Shown piece by piece: positions 1 through 7,599 of a DNA stretch of 64,000 nt. The stretch's first letter is position 1. Every line of letters begins with the position of its first letter. The translations under genes and the position numbers were made by a program. This DNA is from Corynebacterium nuruki S6-4 (GTDB lineage Bacteria; Actinomycetota; Actinomycetes; Mycobacteriales; Mycobacteriaceae), in NCBI RefSeq assembly GCF_007970465.1, contig NZ_CP042429.1, positions 1,612,001 to 1,676,000 on the forward strand, written 5' to 3'. A model generated the notes under the pieces. It had not been told where the DNA came from and did no database searches. It saw only the letters and a list, made by a program, of their open reading frames with translations.

Positions 1-401
1 TAGGCGGCGCGGAGCTGGCCGATGACCTGCTGCTCGCCGATGACCATCGAGTCCAGCCCGGCGGCGACGGTGAGCATGTGCTCCGCGGCGGCGTCGGCGT
101 ACCGGACGTAGAGGTAGGGTTCCAGCTCGGCTGCGGCCATGCCGGAGTGGGCGGCCACGGTCTCCACGACGTGGTCGAGGGCCGGGTGGAACGCCGTGGT
201 CGCGACGTAGAACTCCATCCGGTTGCATGTCGAGAGCACCAGGGCCTCGGTGACGCACTGCCCGTCGAGCAGATCGCGTTCCAGGTCGGCGAGCTCCCCG
301 GGCGCGACCGCGGTCTTCTCCAGCACCCGCACGGGTGCCGACCGGAAGGACAGTCCGACCAGAAGGACGGCCGCGGGTCCCGTCATACCGAGTACTGCCA
401 T
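1..401 (-). CDS. hemA: Glutamyl-tRNA reductase, N-terminal part (cut by window edge)
   Basis: Reduces glutamyl-tRNA(Glu) to glutamate-1-semialdehyde, the first committed step of C5-pathway tetrapyrrole synthesis in the cytoplasm. About 133 residues are visible. The catalytic-Cys motif STCNRMEF lies near residue 55, and the motif GLDSMVIGEQQVIGQLRAAY closes the visible part; both are hallmarks of HemA. The ATG at 401 is chosen because a perfect AGGAGG (plus-strand cctcct at 412-417) lies 10 nt upstream. A second in-frame ATG at 386 lacks such a site. The C-terminal NADPH-binding and dimerisation domains lie outside the window. The 5' region carries an 18-bp perfect palindrome (439-456). Identification is secure; full length cannot be assessed. 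Confidence 0.95.
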   Translation of the reverse strand, partial: MAVLGMTGPAAVLLVGLSFRSAPVRVLEKTAVAPGELADLERDLLDGQCVTEALVLSTCNRMEFYVATTAFHPALDHVVETVAAHSGMAAAELEPYLYVRYADAAAEHMLTVAAGLDSMVIGEQQVIGQLRAA

Positions 402-422
402 GGACGCACAGCCTCCTGCATT

Positions 423-456
423 GTCAATGTTCGTCAATCCGCCGGACGTCCGGCGG
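423..456 (-). promoter_or_regulatory. hemA leader: direct repeat and 18-bp palindrome
   Basis: On the minus strand two ATTGAC hexamers separated by 4 nt lie between 423 and 438. Just upstream is a perfect 18-bp palindrome, CCGCCGGACGTCCGGCGG, at 439-456. Both lie within about 55 nt of the hemA start, so they are in the leader or at the promoter. No matching regulator consensus is recognised, so a role as operator or leader hairpin is inference. Confidence 0.3.
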
Positions 457-557
457 GGCCTCTCCCCCGCATCCGTCAGCGGTACCGGTTACCTACGGTA
501 TCCGTTGAGACCCCCCGATGACAAAAGGCGCGGAGGCGGCTGTTATAAGGACCCCGG

Positions 558-821
558 TCAGGACGCCGTGAGTGCGGCCTCGAGTTCCTCGTCGTCGATC
601 TCCCAGCACGCGATCTCCTCGTCGTCGACGAGGACCACCGGGACCCGGTCCCCGAACTCCACCGCGAGCGGTCCCGACGAGTCGACGTCGACGACCTCCA
701 GCGGGGCCCCGTGTCCGGCGCAGACCGGTTCGATCTGGGCCCGGACGCGGGCACAGGAGCCGCAGGTGCTGCGGACCATGAGGGTGACCGTGTGGATGCC
801 GGTCGGCTGCGTGCTGTCCAT
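558..821 (-). CDS. Glutaredoxin-like thioredoxin-fold protein (87 aa)
   Basis: Small cytoplasmic thioredoxin-fold protein of the glutaredoxin-like DUF836 type. The predicted 87-residue product has an N-terminal beta strand followed by the redox motif STCGSCARV (CxxC near residues 20-23), then DRVPVVLVDDEEI, which matches the cis-Pro loop and strand of glutaredoxins. An upstream extension of the frame to 1223 runs through low-quality, Arg-rich sequence overlapping bS22, so the ATG at 821 is preferred. The same neighbourhood, near hemA, bS22 and the HTH protein, is kept in corynebacteria. The substrate is unknown; partners could be mycothiol or a thioredoxin reductase. Confidence 0.8.
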   Translation of the reverse strand: MDSTQPTGIHTVTLMVRSTCGSCARVRAQIEPVCAGHGAPLEVVDVDSSGPLAVEFGDRVPVVLVDDEEIACWEIDDEELEAALTAS

Positions 822-988
822 GCCGGTGACCCTACCGCTGTGGCCGGCACCGCCCCAAGGTGCCCCAAGATGCCCCGGACACACCACAGGCCCAGACACA
901 GGGTCGACCCCACCGTACGGTGGTGCCGTGCCTGTCTCTGGGCCTGTCTCTGCCGGCGCAGAGGGTTCCGGTCGGAACGACCTTCCCT

Positions 989-1090
989 CTACTTTCCGAG
1001 CTTCCGCCGCTGAACCCGGGTACGGCGCAGCATCTTGCGGTGCTTCTTCTTCGACATACGCTTGCGGCGCTTCTTGATGACGGAACCCAT
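989..1090 (-). CDS. Small ribosomal subunit protein bS22 (AURKAIP1/COX24 domain), 33 aa
   Basis: A 33-residue, extremely basic peptide that starts [20 protein letters not shown] and ends in RRKLGK. This is the actinobacterial AURKAIP1/COX24-domain protein, identified structurally in mycobacterial 30S subunits as bS22. Start evidence is strong: AGGAGG lies 4 nt before the ATG at 1090. It sits between the HTH protein and the glutaredoxin-like gene, the same order as Rv0500A-Rv0500B in M. tuberculosis. It is expected to bind rRNA near the decoding region. It is too short for usual gene-finding thresholds. Confidence 0.92.
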   Translation of the reverse strand: MGSVIKKRRKRMSKKKHRKMLRRTRVQRRKLGK

Positions 1091-1225
1091 GGGTCCTCCT
1101 CGTCACTCGACTTCGGTTACGGACTGGTCGGCTCCCGCGCACCGGAAAACCCCGGTGACGACGGTAACGGCCTCGACCGAACCGACACGAATGGTCAACA
1201 TTGTATCGTCCGGGACCCGTCACCC

Positions 1226-1269
1226 AAAAATGACCCTCCCTGTCGGCGCACAGCCGACGGGGAGGGTCA
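1226..1269 (-). terminator. Rho-independent terminator of the HTH gene
   Basis: The minus strand reads a near-perfect 17-bp stem (TGACCCTCCC at 1231-1240 pairs with GGGAGGGTCA at 1260-1269, with an inner TGTCGGC/GCCGACG extension), followed directly by five T residues (plus-strand aaaaa at 1226-1230). It lies 13 nt past the HTH stop codon. Confidence 0.88.
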
Positions 1270-1282
1270 GGAACAGACCGGG

Positions 1283-1501
1283 TCAGCCGACCTGGTCGTT
1301 GCGGCCCGCATCGTAGACGGAGGCGCCCAGGTACTCGGAGACCGCCTGCTCGTGAACGCGGAAAGACCTTCCGACGCGCACAGCGGGCAGCTCACCGGAG
1401 TGGACGAGCCGGTAGACGGTCATCTTCGACACCCGCATGAGGTCTGCAACCTCTGCGACCGTGAGGAATGTTCCGTTGTCGTTCTTTCCTGCGTTTGCCA
1501 T
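1283..1501 (-). CDS. Excisionase/BldC-like helix-turn-helix DNA-binding protein (72 aa)
   Basis: Small MerR-type HTH protein: FLTVAEVADLMRVSKMTVYR is the recognition helix region, followed by LVHSGELPAVRVGRSFRVHE, the beta-wing. It is the homologue of the conserved actinobacterial Rv0500A/BldC-like family that lies between proC and bS22. The ATG at 1501 is preferred over an upstream in-frame start at 1561 because AAAGGA lies 9 nt before it. DNA targets are not evident from the sequence; the family includes developmental regulators and phage excisionases. There is no sign of phage genes here, so a chromosomal regulator is more likely. It has its own strong terminator. Confidence 0.85.
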   Translation of the reverse strand: MANAGKNDNGTFLTVAEVADLMRVSKMTVYRLVHSGELPAVRVGRSFRVHEQAVSEYLGASVYDAGRNDQVG

Positions 1502-1721
1502 ATTCTCATCCTTTACGACGCGGCCACGCGCTGCAGGCTTCCCCTCCTGCAGGACTGTCACACGTAGAGCGCTGCGACCATCCTAGCGGGATTCCTGTGA
1601 CTGGTGCGACAGAGAGACATAAATGACACCAGTGCAATCCGACGTGACGGGTTTCTACTCGTGGTCACAGTTGAAACCAGAAGTAACCAACGGGATAACT
1701 AACTACCCCCGCACGGGGGTA

Positions 1722-2567
1722 TCAGTCGTCCTTGCCGGCGGGCCGGCCGAGCTCCTTCGACCGGTCCGCACAGGCCTCGAGGCCACGGAAGAACGCCTTC
1801 CGCAGACCGTTCTCCTCCAGTGAGCGCAGCGCCGCCGCCGTCGTCCCACCCGGGCTCGTGACATTCGCCCGGAGCTCCGACGGCGAGTTCTCCCCGGCCG
1901 CGAGCATCGTCGCCGCACCCTCGATGGTGCCGATGGCGAGCTTCTCCGCGGTCGCCCGGGTCAGACCCAGCTGCACGCCCGCATCCGTCATCGCCTCGGC
2001 GACGAGGAAGATGTAGGCCGGGCCGGAGCCGGAGACCGCGGTGACTGCGTCCATGTCCTTCTCCGCCACGACGATGGCGGTCCCGACGGACTCCATCAGC
2101 GCCCGGACCGCCTCCACCTGTCCCTCGCCCGCGAACCGGCCACCGGCGACGGCACTGGTGCCCTTCCCGACGAGCATCGGGGTGTTCGGCATGACACGCA
2201 CCACCGGCACCCCCGCGGCCAGCGCACCCTCCAGGGTGTTCAGGCCCACACCCGCCGCCACGGAGACGACGACCGTCTCCGTGTCGTTCGCGTCGACAGT
2301 GTCCGCGATCTGTTCGAGGACCACCGGGATGATGTGCGGCTTGACCGACAGGACGACGTAGTCGGCCTCTGCGGCGGCCTCCTCAGGGTCCTCCGTCGTC
2401 GTGATGCCGTAACGCTCCCGCAGGACGTTGAGCCGCTCCGAGCTCGGGTCGACGACGACGACATCTTTCGCCGTGATGTCGGACGCCGCCCCCGTCTCGT
2501 CCGCGACAAGGCCCGACAACAGGGCCTCGCCGATGTTTCCTCCACCGATGATTGCGATTCGAGTCAT
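1722..2567 (-). CDS. proC: Pyrroline-5-carboxylate reductase
   Basis: NADPH-dependent reduction of pyrroline-5-carboxylate to proline, the last step of proline synthesis. The product is 281 residues, within the family range. The N-terminal Rossmann motif IAIIGGGNIGEALLSG is clear. The C-terminal half holds AVSGSGPAYIFLVAEAMTDAGV and SPGGTTAAAL, the P5CR dimerisation signature. The ATG at 2567 places the Rossmann strand at residue 4, as is usual; a start at 2588 would add seven unconserved residues. No strong ribosome-binding site is visible. The gene is separated from its upstream membrane-protein neighbour by a repeat element (2661-2770). Confidence 0.95.
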   Translation of the reverse strand: MTRIAIIGGGNIGEALLSGLVADETGAASDITAKDVVVVDPSSERLNVLRERYGITTTEDPEEAAAEADYVVLSVKPHIIPVVLEQIADTVDANDTETVVVSVAAGVGLNTLEGALAAGVPVVRVMPNTPMLVGKGTSAVAGGRFAGEGQVEAVRALMESVGTAIVVAEKDMDAVTAVSGSGPAYIFLVAEAMTDAGVQLGLTRATAEKLAIGTIEGAATMLAAGENSPSELRANVTSPGGTTAAALRSLEENGLRKAFFRGLEACADRSKELGRPAGKDD

Positions 2568-2660
2568 GGCGTCCAGCGTGCCAGGCATCCCCCTCCCCCG
2601 CCACCGGCGCCCCCACCGGACGGGGCCCGGGCCGACGTTCCGGGGCGGTTGCGGACGCCG

Positions 2661-2770
2661 CCGTCGGTGTCGGGTTCACGAACCGAGGTGCCGGTCGACG
2701 CCCACGGATGCCGGGTTCACGAACCGAGGCGCTGTCCCGGGACAGGAAAATCGACCTGCCGGTTCGTTCC
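2661..2770 (-). repeat. Intergenic repeat element, copy 1 (GGTTC-N2-GAACC family)
   Basis: Read on the minus strand, this segment aligns with 15406-15510. It starts GGAACGAACC at 2770, has a conserved GATTTTCC block, then two copies of CCTCGGTTCGTGAACCCG (cores at 2725-2714 and 2684-2673) 41 bp apart. The start-to-first-motif distance is 41 bp in both copies of the element. GGTTCGTGAACC is itself an inverted repeat. The rest of the 307-bp gap (2568-2874) holds only short C-rich tandem repeats (about 2806-2850). Confidence 0.75.
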
Positions 2771-2874
2771 ATGAGCACCGGGGTCAGCGTCAGTCCCCGG
2801 GTCTCCCTCCGCGTCTCCCCGGGTCTCCCCGGGTCTCCCCGGGGTCTTGTCCGCCGCGTCCCCCGGGACGGGGA

Positions 2875-3996
2875 CTAGATAGACATGATCAGCCGTGGCC
2901 CCAGCGTCAGAGCCAGGCCCACGATGAACGCCAGCGCGAGGATCAACGTGTCCCGGTGGCGCAGCAGGGCATGCACCAGACCGACAACGACCAGCGTGAC
3001 GATCAGGGCCATCACCAGCACCAGGACCGTCGCCAGGTGGTTCCACAGCACGGTGAAACCGAAGAAGATGAGGACGCCCAGGACGACCGCCCCCAGCGCC
3101 TGGCCGATCAGTGCACCCCACGAGATCGTGTCGTCCTCGTACTCGACAATCTCGTCGTCGCCGTGCACGGTCTCCGCCGCAGCGGCGGCCGCGGGGGCAG
3201 CCGCCGTCTCTCCGGCCGTCGCCCCGGCAGCTTCTGCAGTCCCGGCAGCCCCGGCAGCCTTGGCAGTCTCGTCGGGCTGGGCCGCGAGGCTGGTCGTCAC
3301 CGTGGGATCGCCGGCGTCTCCGTCACGGTCGGTCGCCGCAACGTCCTGCACCTCGGCGTCTCTGTCAACGCTGTCAACGTTGTCGTCGTACTCCGAGGCC
3401 GCCAGCACGGCGTCCGGGGTCACCAGCGGTGCCACGGCGGTCGCCGCATCCGCCTGCTCCCTGTCAACACTGTCAGCACTCTCGGCACTCTCGGCACTCT
3501 CGGCGCTGTCAGCAGTGTCGGCAGTCTCAGCAACGTCATCGCTGTCAGCGGCCCAGTCGTCGCCGCCGGCCACCGGACGGTTGGGCACGAGCGTGCTGTC
3601 GGAGGCGACGAAGGTGCCGGTGGTCGCCGACGCGGCGCGCGGAGCCGGCTCCTGCGCCGGAGCCTGCGTCCGGTCCGTGGTACCGGTGGCGTCGGCGGCA
3701 GCAGCCGCGCCAGCACCGCCGGCATTGTCAGTGCTGTCAGCACCGTCGGTGGTCTCCGCGGCACCCGGTCCGCCGTGGCGGGCGTCGTGTTCGCGGTACT
3801 CGGGATCAGCGCCGGTGGGCCGCCCGTCCTCGTCGACGACGACGACCGGGATGTCACCGGTCAGCTCCGACACGGAGATGCCGCCCTGGTCCAGGTCGCG
3901 GTGGCGGCGCGGCCGCTCGGCACTGCGCCGACTACGACCGCCACCTTCCTTCGCGTTGCGGGCCAGCAGCTCCGCAACAGTCAGCTTCTCACTCAT
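2875..3996 (-). CDS. Membrane protein with long acidic, repeat-rich cytoplasmic region (Rv0497-like)
   Basis: The predicted product is 373 residues. The N-terminal motif SEKLTVAELLAR is followed by a basic segment and then about 200 residues of Asp/Glu/Ala/Ser-rich disordered sequence with ESAESAESAD-type repeats (9-bp DNA units near 3470-3540). The C-terminal 100 residues contain about four membrane segments, beginning ISWGALIGQALGAVVLGVLI. Position between proC and ppx matches Rv0497 in M. tuberculosis. No function is known to me. The start at 3996 is chosen for the conserved MSEKLT start with GGGA 9 nt upstream; an ATG at 4020 is possible. The long acidic region is probably variable in length because of its repeats. 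Confidence 0.8.
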   Translation of the reverse strand: MSEKLTVAELLARNAKEGGGRSRRSAERPRRHRDLDQGGISVSELTGDIPVVVVDEDGRPTGADPEYREHDARHGGPGAAETTDGADSTDNAGGAGAAAAADATGTTDRTQAPAQEPAPRAASATTGTFVASDSTLVPNRPVAGGDDWAADSDDVAETADTADSAESAESAESADSVDREQADAATAVAPLVTPDAVLAASEYDDNVDSVDRDAEVQDVAATDRDGDAGDPTVTTSLAAQPDETAKAAGAAGTAEAAGATAGETAAAPAAAAAAETVHGDDEIVEYEDDTISWGALIGQALGAVVLGVLIFFGFTVLWNHLATVLVLVMALIVTLVVVGLVHALLRHRDTLILALAFIVGLALTLGPRLIMSI

Positions 3997-4149
3997 CCTT
4001 GCATTCCCATCGTCATTCATCGGAGGCGGAGACGGATATCAGCGGCAAGTCTACAGTCGCCGGGCGTCTACCCCTACTCTCCCCGCCGTTACCGCGTCGT
4101 GATGTTACCGGGAGTGTCCCCGGCCCGTCCGACCGTCCCGGCCGTCACA

Positions 4150-5100
4150 TCAGTCAATATCGAACCCGTCAGCCCCATCGGCGGCGTCCGCCCGGCGCAG
4201 GATCACACCCTCCCGCAACGCCCACGGACACAGCTGCAACCGCTCGATCCCGAGGTGGCGCATGGTCGCCTCGGCGACCAACGCACCGGCCACGATCTGG
4301 TGCGACCGGTCCGCACTGACGCCCTCCAGCTCCGCCCGGTCCGCCGCCGTCATCCGGGAGATGAACGCCGTCAGCTGCCGCAGACCCGGTTGGGTGAGCT
4401 CACGGCGCACCCGCGGACCCGCCGACGACGGCGCCGAACCGGTCAGCCGGGCCAGCATCCGGAACGTCTTCGACGTCCCGACCGCCAGATCGACCGGGCC
4501 GGCGTCCTTCAGCTGCTTCACCGGCTCGGCGAGCGTCTCGTCGATGTACCCGGCAAGCGCCCGCACCTCCTTCTTCTTCGGCGGGTCAGTCTCGAACCAC
4601 TCGTGGGTCAACCGCCCCGCGCCCAGGTTCACCGACAGGGCGACGTCCGGCATCTCGTTGACGCCCACCGACATCTCCAGCGAGCCGCCGCCGATGTCGA
4701 GGTCACAGATGCGTCCGGCCGACCAGCCGAACCAGCGCCGCACCGCCAGGAACGTCAGCTTCGCCTCCGCCGGCCCCGACAGGATGTTGAGGCGGACCCG
4801 GGCCTCCTTCTCCACATGGTCGAGGACCTTCTCGCCGTTCGTCGCCGAACGCAGCGCCGACGTCGCGAAGGGCAGCATCTCGTCGCAGTGGAACTGCTCG
4901 GCCATCTCCCGGGCGAGCCCCACCCCCTTCGTGAGCTTCTTGACACCTTTGTCGGTGATCGCCCCGTCGCCGTCGAGGTACTCGACGAGCCGCATGGGCG
5001 TCTTCCAGTTGCTCATGGGGGTGGGCGGCCCGCCGGGGGCCATGTCCACCACCACGAGATGGACCGTGTTACTTCCTACATCCAGGACGCCTAGTCGCAC
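4150..5100 (-). CDS. ppx: Exopolyphosphatase (Ppx/GppA family)
   Basis: Ppx/GppA-type phosphatase of the actin-like ATPase fold, 316 residues. It would hydrolyse terminal phosphates from polyphosphate and/or (p)ppGpp. Visible signatures are the phosphate-1 loop [16 protein letters not shown] at residues 4-19 and the phosphate-2 loop [15 protein letters not shown] in mid-protein. The length matches the short, two-domain actinobacterial enzymes rather than E. coli Ppx (about 510 aa). The start is GTG at 5100. A divergent gene starts 32 bp away, so both promoters are compressed into a tiny gap. Location a few kb from senX3-regX3 fits phosphate metabolism. Activity on polyphosphate versus pppGpp cannot be told from sequence. 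Confidence 0.92.
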   Translation of the reverse strand: MRLGVLDVGSNTVHLVVVDMAPGGPPTPMSNWKTPMRLVEYLDGDGAITDKGVKKLTKGVGLAREMAEQFHCDEMLPFATSALRSATNGEKVLDHVEKEARVRLNILSGPAEAKLTFLAVRRWFGWSAGRICDLDIGGGSLEMSVGVNEMPDVALSVNLGAGRLTHEWFETDPPKKKEVRALAGYIDETLAEPVKQLKDAGPVDLAVGTSKTFRMLARLTGSAPSSAGPRVRRELTQPGLRQLTAFISRMTAADRAELEGVSADRSHQIVAGALVAEATMRHLGIERLQLCPWALREGVILRRADAADGADGFDID

Positions 5101-5132
5101 GGGCCCCAGAGTATCGGGTCTACGGTGGTGGC

Positions 5133-6092
5133 GTGAATCAACAGGCCGAAACCGTCACCCCGGCGTCCGGCTACCCGGACGGCACACCCGCCGATCTCGC
5201 GGTCCGTACCGGCCGGGAGGTCGCCGCCGACTATCCCCGCGAATGGCTGGAGTTCGTCGACCCCGCCGACCCCGACCACCTCGTCTCCGTCGACCTGACC
5301 TGGTTGTTGTCGACCTACCGCTGCCGGTTCGGCACCGCGGCCTGCCAGGGCATCGACCCGGCGAACCCGGACGCCGGCTGCTGCGTCCACGGCGCGTTCC
5401 TCACCGACGAGGACGACCGCGGCGCACTGCGCGAGATCGCGTCGAAACTCACCGACGACGACTGGCAGCTGCGCGGCGAGGTCCTCGCCGGCGCGTCCGG
5501 CACCTCCGGGGAGGACGCCGACCCCGAACCTTGGCTGGAATGGGACGAACTCGACGGCGACGACGGCGAGCCGGAGCCGGCGTTGAAGACCCGCACCCTG
5601 CGCGGCGCCTGCGTCTTCGCCAACCGGCGCGGCTTCCACGGCGGGGAAGGCTGCGCGCTGCACGGCTGGGCGCTGCGCCACGATGTGCCGATCACGGTGG
5701 CGAAGCCGGAGGTGTGCTGGCAGCTGCCGCTGCGCCGCCTGGAGGACAACATCACCCGGCCCGACGGGGTGGAGATGGTCCGCACCACCGTCACCGAGTA
5801 CACCCGGCGCGGCTGGGGCGAGGGCGGGGAGGACTTCGACTGGTACTGCACCACCGACCCGGCCTGCCATGCCGGCACCACTCCCCTGTGGCGCAGCTGC
5901 ACCGAGGAACTCACCGCGCTGATCGGCGAGGAGGCCTACGAGGTCGTCGCCGAGCACTGCCGGCAGCGTGAGGACATGGCCGCCGCCGCGCCGGACGCCG
6001 GCCTGGCACCCTCGGGTTTCCCCCTGCTCTCCATCCACCCGGCCACCGCGGTCGCGGCCGCCCGGTACACCCCGGCCGACCACCCGCACTGA
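5133..6092 (+). CDS. Conserved Cys-rich protein (Rv0495c-like, DUF3109-type)
   Basis: The predicted product is 319 residues with clustered cysteines. An N-terminal pair ([12 protein letters not shown]) is followed by GCCVHGAF, a mid-protein RGACVFANR and [13 protein letters not shown], and a C-terminal [13 protein letters not shown]. Cys/His spacing of this kind suggests a bound metal or Fe-S cluster. It is the homologue of Rv0495c, conserved beside ppx across mycolata. No soluble-enzyme signature or signal peptide is seen. It starts with GTG at 5133, divergent from ppx with 32 bp between them. It ends 19 bp before the first copy of the 82-bp repeat. Function is not established from the sequence; a redox or metal role is inference. 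Confidence 0.8.
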   Translation: MNQQAETVTPASGYPDGTPADLAVRTGREVAADYPREWLEFVDPADPDHLVSVDLTWLLSTYRCRFGTAACQGIDPANPDAGCCVHGAFLTDEDDRGALREIASKLTDDDWQLRGEVLAGASGTSGEDADPEPWLEWDELDGDDGEPEPALKTRTLRGACVFANRRGFHGGEGCALHGWALRHDVPITVAKPEVCWQLPLRRLEDNITRPDGVEMVRTTVTEYTRRGWGEGGEDFDWYCTTDPACHAGTTPLWRSCTEELTALIGEEAYEVVAEHCRQREDMAAAAPDAGLAPSGFPLLSIHPATAVAAARYTPADHPH

Positions 6093-6111
6093 CGCCCCCG
6101 CTGACGCCCGG

Positions 6112-6193
6112 ATGTCCGCATCGCGCGACGTGAGGTCGGTGGCGACCGTGCCCGACCATCCTGGCGTCGCGCGATGCTGACGGGCCCGGCTCA
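6112..6193. repeat. 82-bp perfect direct repeat with long hairpin, copy A
   Basis: Identical over 82 bp to 7518-7599. It contains a perfect 13-bp inverted repeat, GCATCGCGCGACG at 6118-6130 and CGTCGCGCGATGC at 6165-6177, with an inner GGTCGG/CCGACC stem (6134-6139 and 6152-6157). Its last three bases are the stop codon of the MFS gene (minus strand). The copy probably acts as a terminator here. Confidence 0.93.
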
Positions 6194-7387
6194 TCGCGTC
6201 GTCAGGGTCCAGGGTCTCCCCACCGCCAGTGCGACCACGGTCAGCACCACACCGGTCAGGAGCACCGGCACAGCCCCGACTCCTTCTGCCCCGAAGCCGG
6301 CAGCCACCGCCCCCACCGGCGCCACGCCGACACCGACCATCTGGAATGTGCCGTTGACTCGTCCGATCCTGGAACGGTCGACTCTCCGTTGCCGCTCACT
6401 GATGAGGCTCACCCCGAAACACGGGACAAACAGTCCGGCGGACACCAGGATCAGCGCGATCACCGTCATCGACGTTCCCGCCAACGGGGCTGCCGTCGTC
6501 ATGAGCAGTCCGGCAGCGCCGACCATCACCGTGCCGCGGAACCCGATTCGACGGGCCACCCTCGGAGCCGCGACACCTCCGACCGCGGCGGCCACGCCCA
6601 CCATCGAAAACACCAGTCCCACCGTGCGGGCGTCCACCCCTGTGTCCTGCACGTAGTAGACGAGAGCGACGGCGGAACTCCCGGCGGCCAGGATATTGAG
6701 CGCGCCCACCGTACACATGGTGCGGAGAAGCCAGTTGTCAGCGAGAATCGTGCGTAACCCGACGCGGAGCTCACTCCGGAAACCGGCGGGGCCCCGGGCA
6801 TCCGTGGCCGGCACCGGAACAGCAGACTCCTCGGGGCGTCCTGTCCGGGGCAACCTGATCAGCAGTGTCACGGCAGCTCCCACCGCCAGGATGCCGAGCA
6901 CGTCGGTGACCGGGATCCCGACCGCCAGTCCGGCGAGACCCGGTGCCGCGAGCGAACCGCACACCGTCTGGACCGTCGACACTCCGCCGTAGACATCGGC
7001 GACGCGCTCCGGAGGGACCAACCGGGACGCCGCACTCTGGGACGACACATCTGTGACAACCTCCACCGCCGCCGAACAGAATGCGAAGACCATGAGCAGT
7101 CCGAGTGCACCGGCGTCCGCACCGTTCCACCATGCCAGGATGGTTGCCGGTACCAGGACCGCGGGTCTCGCCCAGGTCGACGCGGTGAGCGCGCCGACTG
7201 CTCCATGCCGGTCGACCGCCACCCCGACGACCGGCGCGGCGAGCCACGGCAGTAGCGCGGCGAAGCTGATGAGGCCGACCGCACCCGGACCGGCCCCTGC
7301 GTCGGCGGCAGCCAACGGAAGGTAGGCGCCGAACACACTGTCAATGAGATGTGCGCCGATGAGCAGCGCGAAGAATCTGCGGATCAT
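6191..7387 (-). CDS. MFS transporter, probable drug/metabolite exporter, inside 82-bp repeats
   Basis: A 398-residue polytopic membrane protein with about 12 hydrophobic segments and MFS features. The loop 2-3 region, with DRHGAVGALTAS, corresponds to motif A. The central loop around residues 180-200 is hydrophilic. It is similar to MFS exporters of the enterobactin/macrolide-efflux type; the substrate is unknown. The start at 7387 (ATG, with AGGA close upstream) gives an N-terminus leading straight into TM1; a TTG at 7426 is less likely. Codon use looks less strictly GC-ending than in neighbours. The gene is flanked exactly by 82-bp direct repeats, one of which contains its own stop codon and the other the stop codon of regX3. 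This suggests later insertion between regX3 and the convergent Cys-rich gene. Confidence 0.82.
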   Translation of the reverse strand: MIRRFFALLIGAHLIDSVFGAYLPLAAADAGAGPGAVGLISFAALLPWLAAPVVGVAVDRHGAVGALTASTWARPAVLVPATILAWWNGADAGALGLLMVFAFCSAAVEVVTDVSSQSAASRLVPPERVADVYGGVSTVQTVCGSLAAPGLAGLAVGIPVTDVLGILAVGAAVTLLIRLPRTGRPEESAVPVPATDARGPAGFRSELRVGLRTILADNWLLRTMCTVGALNILAAGSSAVALVYYVQDTGVDARTVGLVFSMVGVAAAVGGVAAPRVARRIGFRGTVMVGAAGLLMTTAAPLAGTSMTVIALILVSAGLFVPCFGVSLISERQRRVDRSRIGRVNGTFQMVGVGVAPVGAVAAGFGAEGVGAVPVLLTGVVLTVVALAVGRPWTLTTR

Positions 7388-7517
7388 GGTCCTGCCCGTG
7401 TGATGTGAGAATGTCGCACGCCGCAATCGGCCGCGGCGACCCGGTACCCCCTGTGGTGCTCACATCTCTACATGGCCGTGATGCTACCAGTCGCGCCGCG
7501 GACCGGCAGGTCATTCA

Positions 7518-7599
7518 ATGTCCGCATCGCGCGACGTGAGGTCGGTGGCGACCGTGCCCGACCATCCTGGCGTCGCGCGATGCTGACGGGCCCGGCTCA
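7518..7599. repeat. 82-bp perfect direct repeat with long hairpin, copy B
   Basis: Second copy, identical to 6112-6193. Its last three bases (7597-7599, minus strand TGA) are the regX3 stop codon. The hairpin arms are at 7524-7536 and 7571-7583. It is positioned as the regX3 terminator, upstream of the MFS gene. About 130 bp (7388-7517) separate it from the MFS start. Confidence 0.93.

Noticed and set aside
1283..1501. Phage excisionase
   Set aside because: The HTH resembles excisionases, but the gene is in a conserved proC-bS22 context with its own terminator and no integrase nearby.
2428..5094. A plus-strand open frame of about 890 codons opposite the acidic membrane protein and ppx
   Set aside because: Antisense shadow of identified genes; no domain or ribosome-binding site.
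6112..7599. Composite transposon carrying the MFS gene
   Set aside because: The repeats encode no transposase, are only 82 bp, and lack terminal inverted repeats outside the central hairpin.
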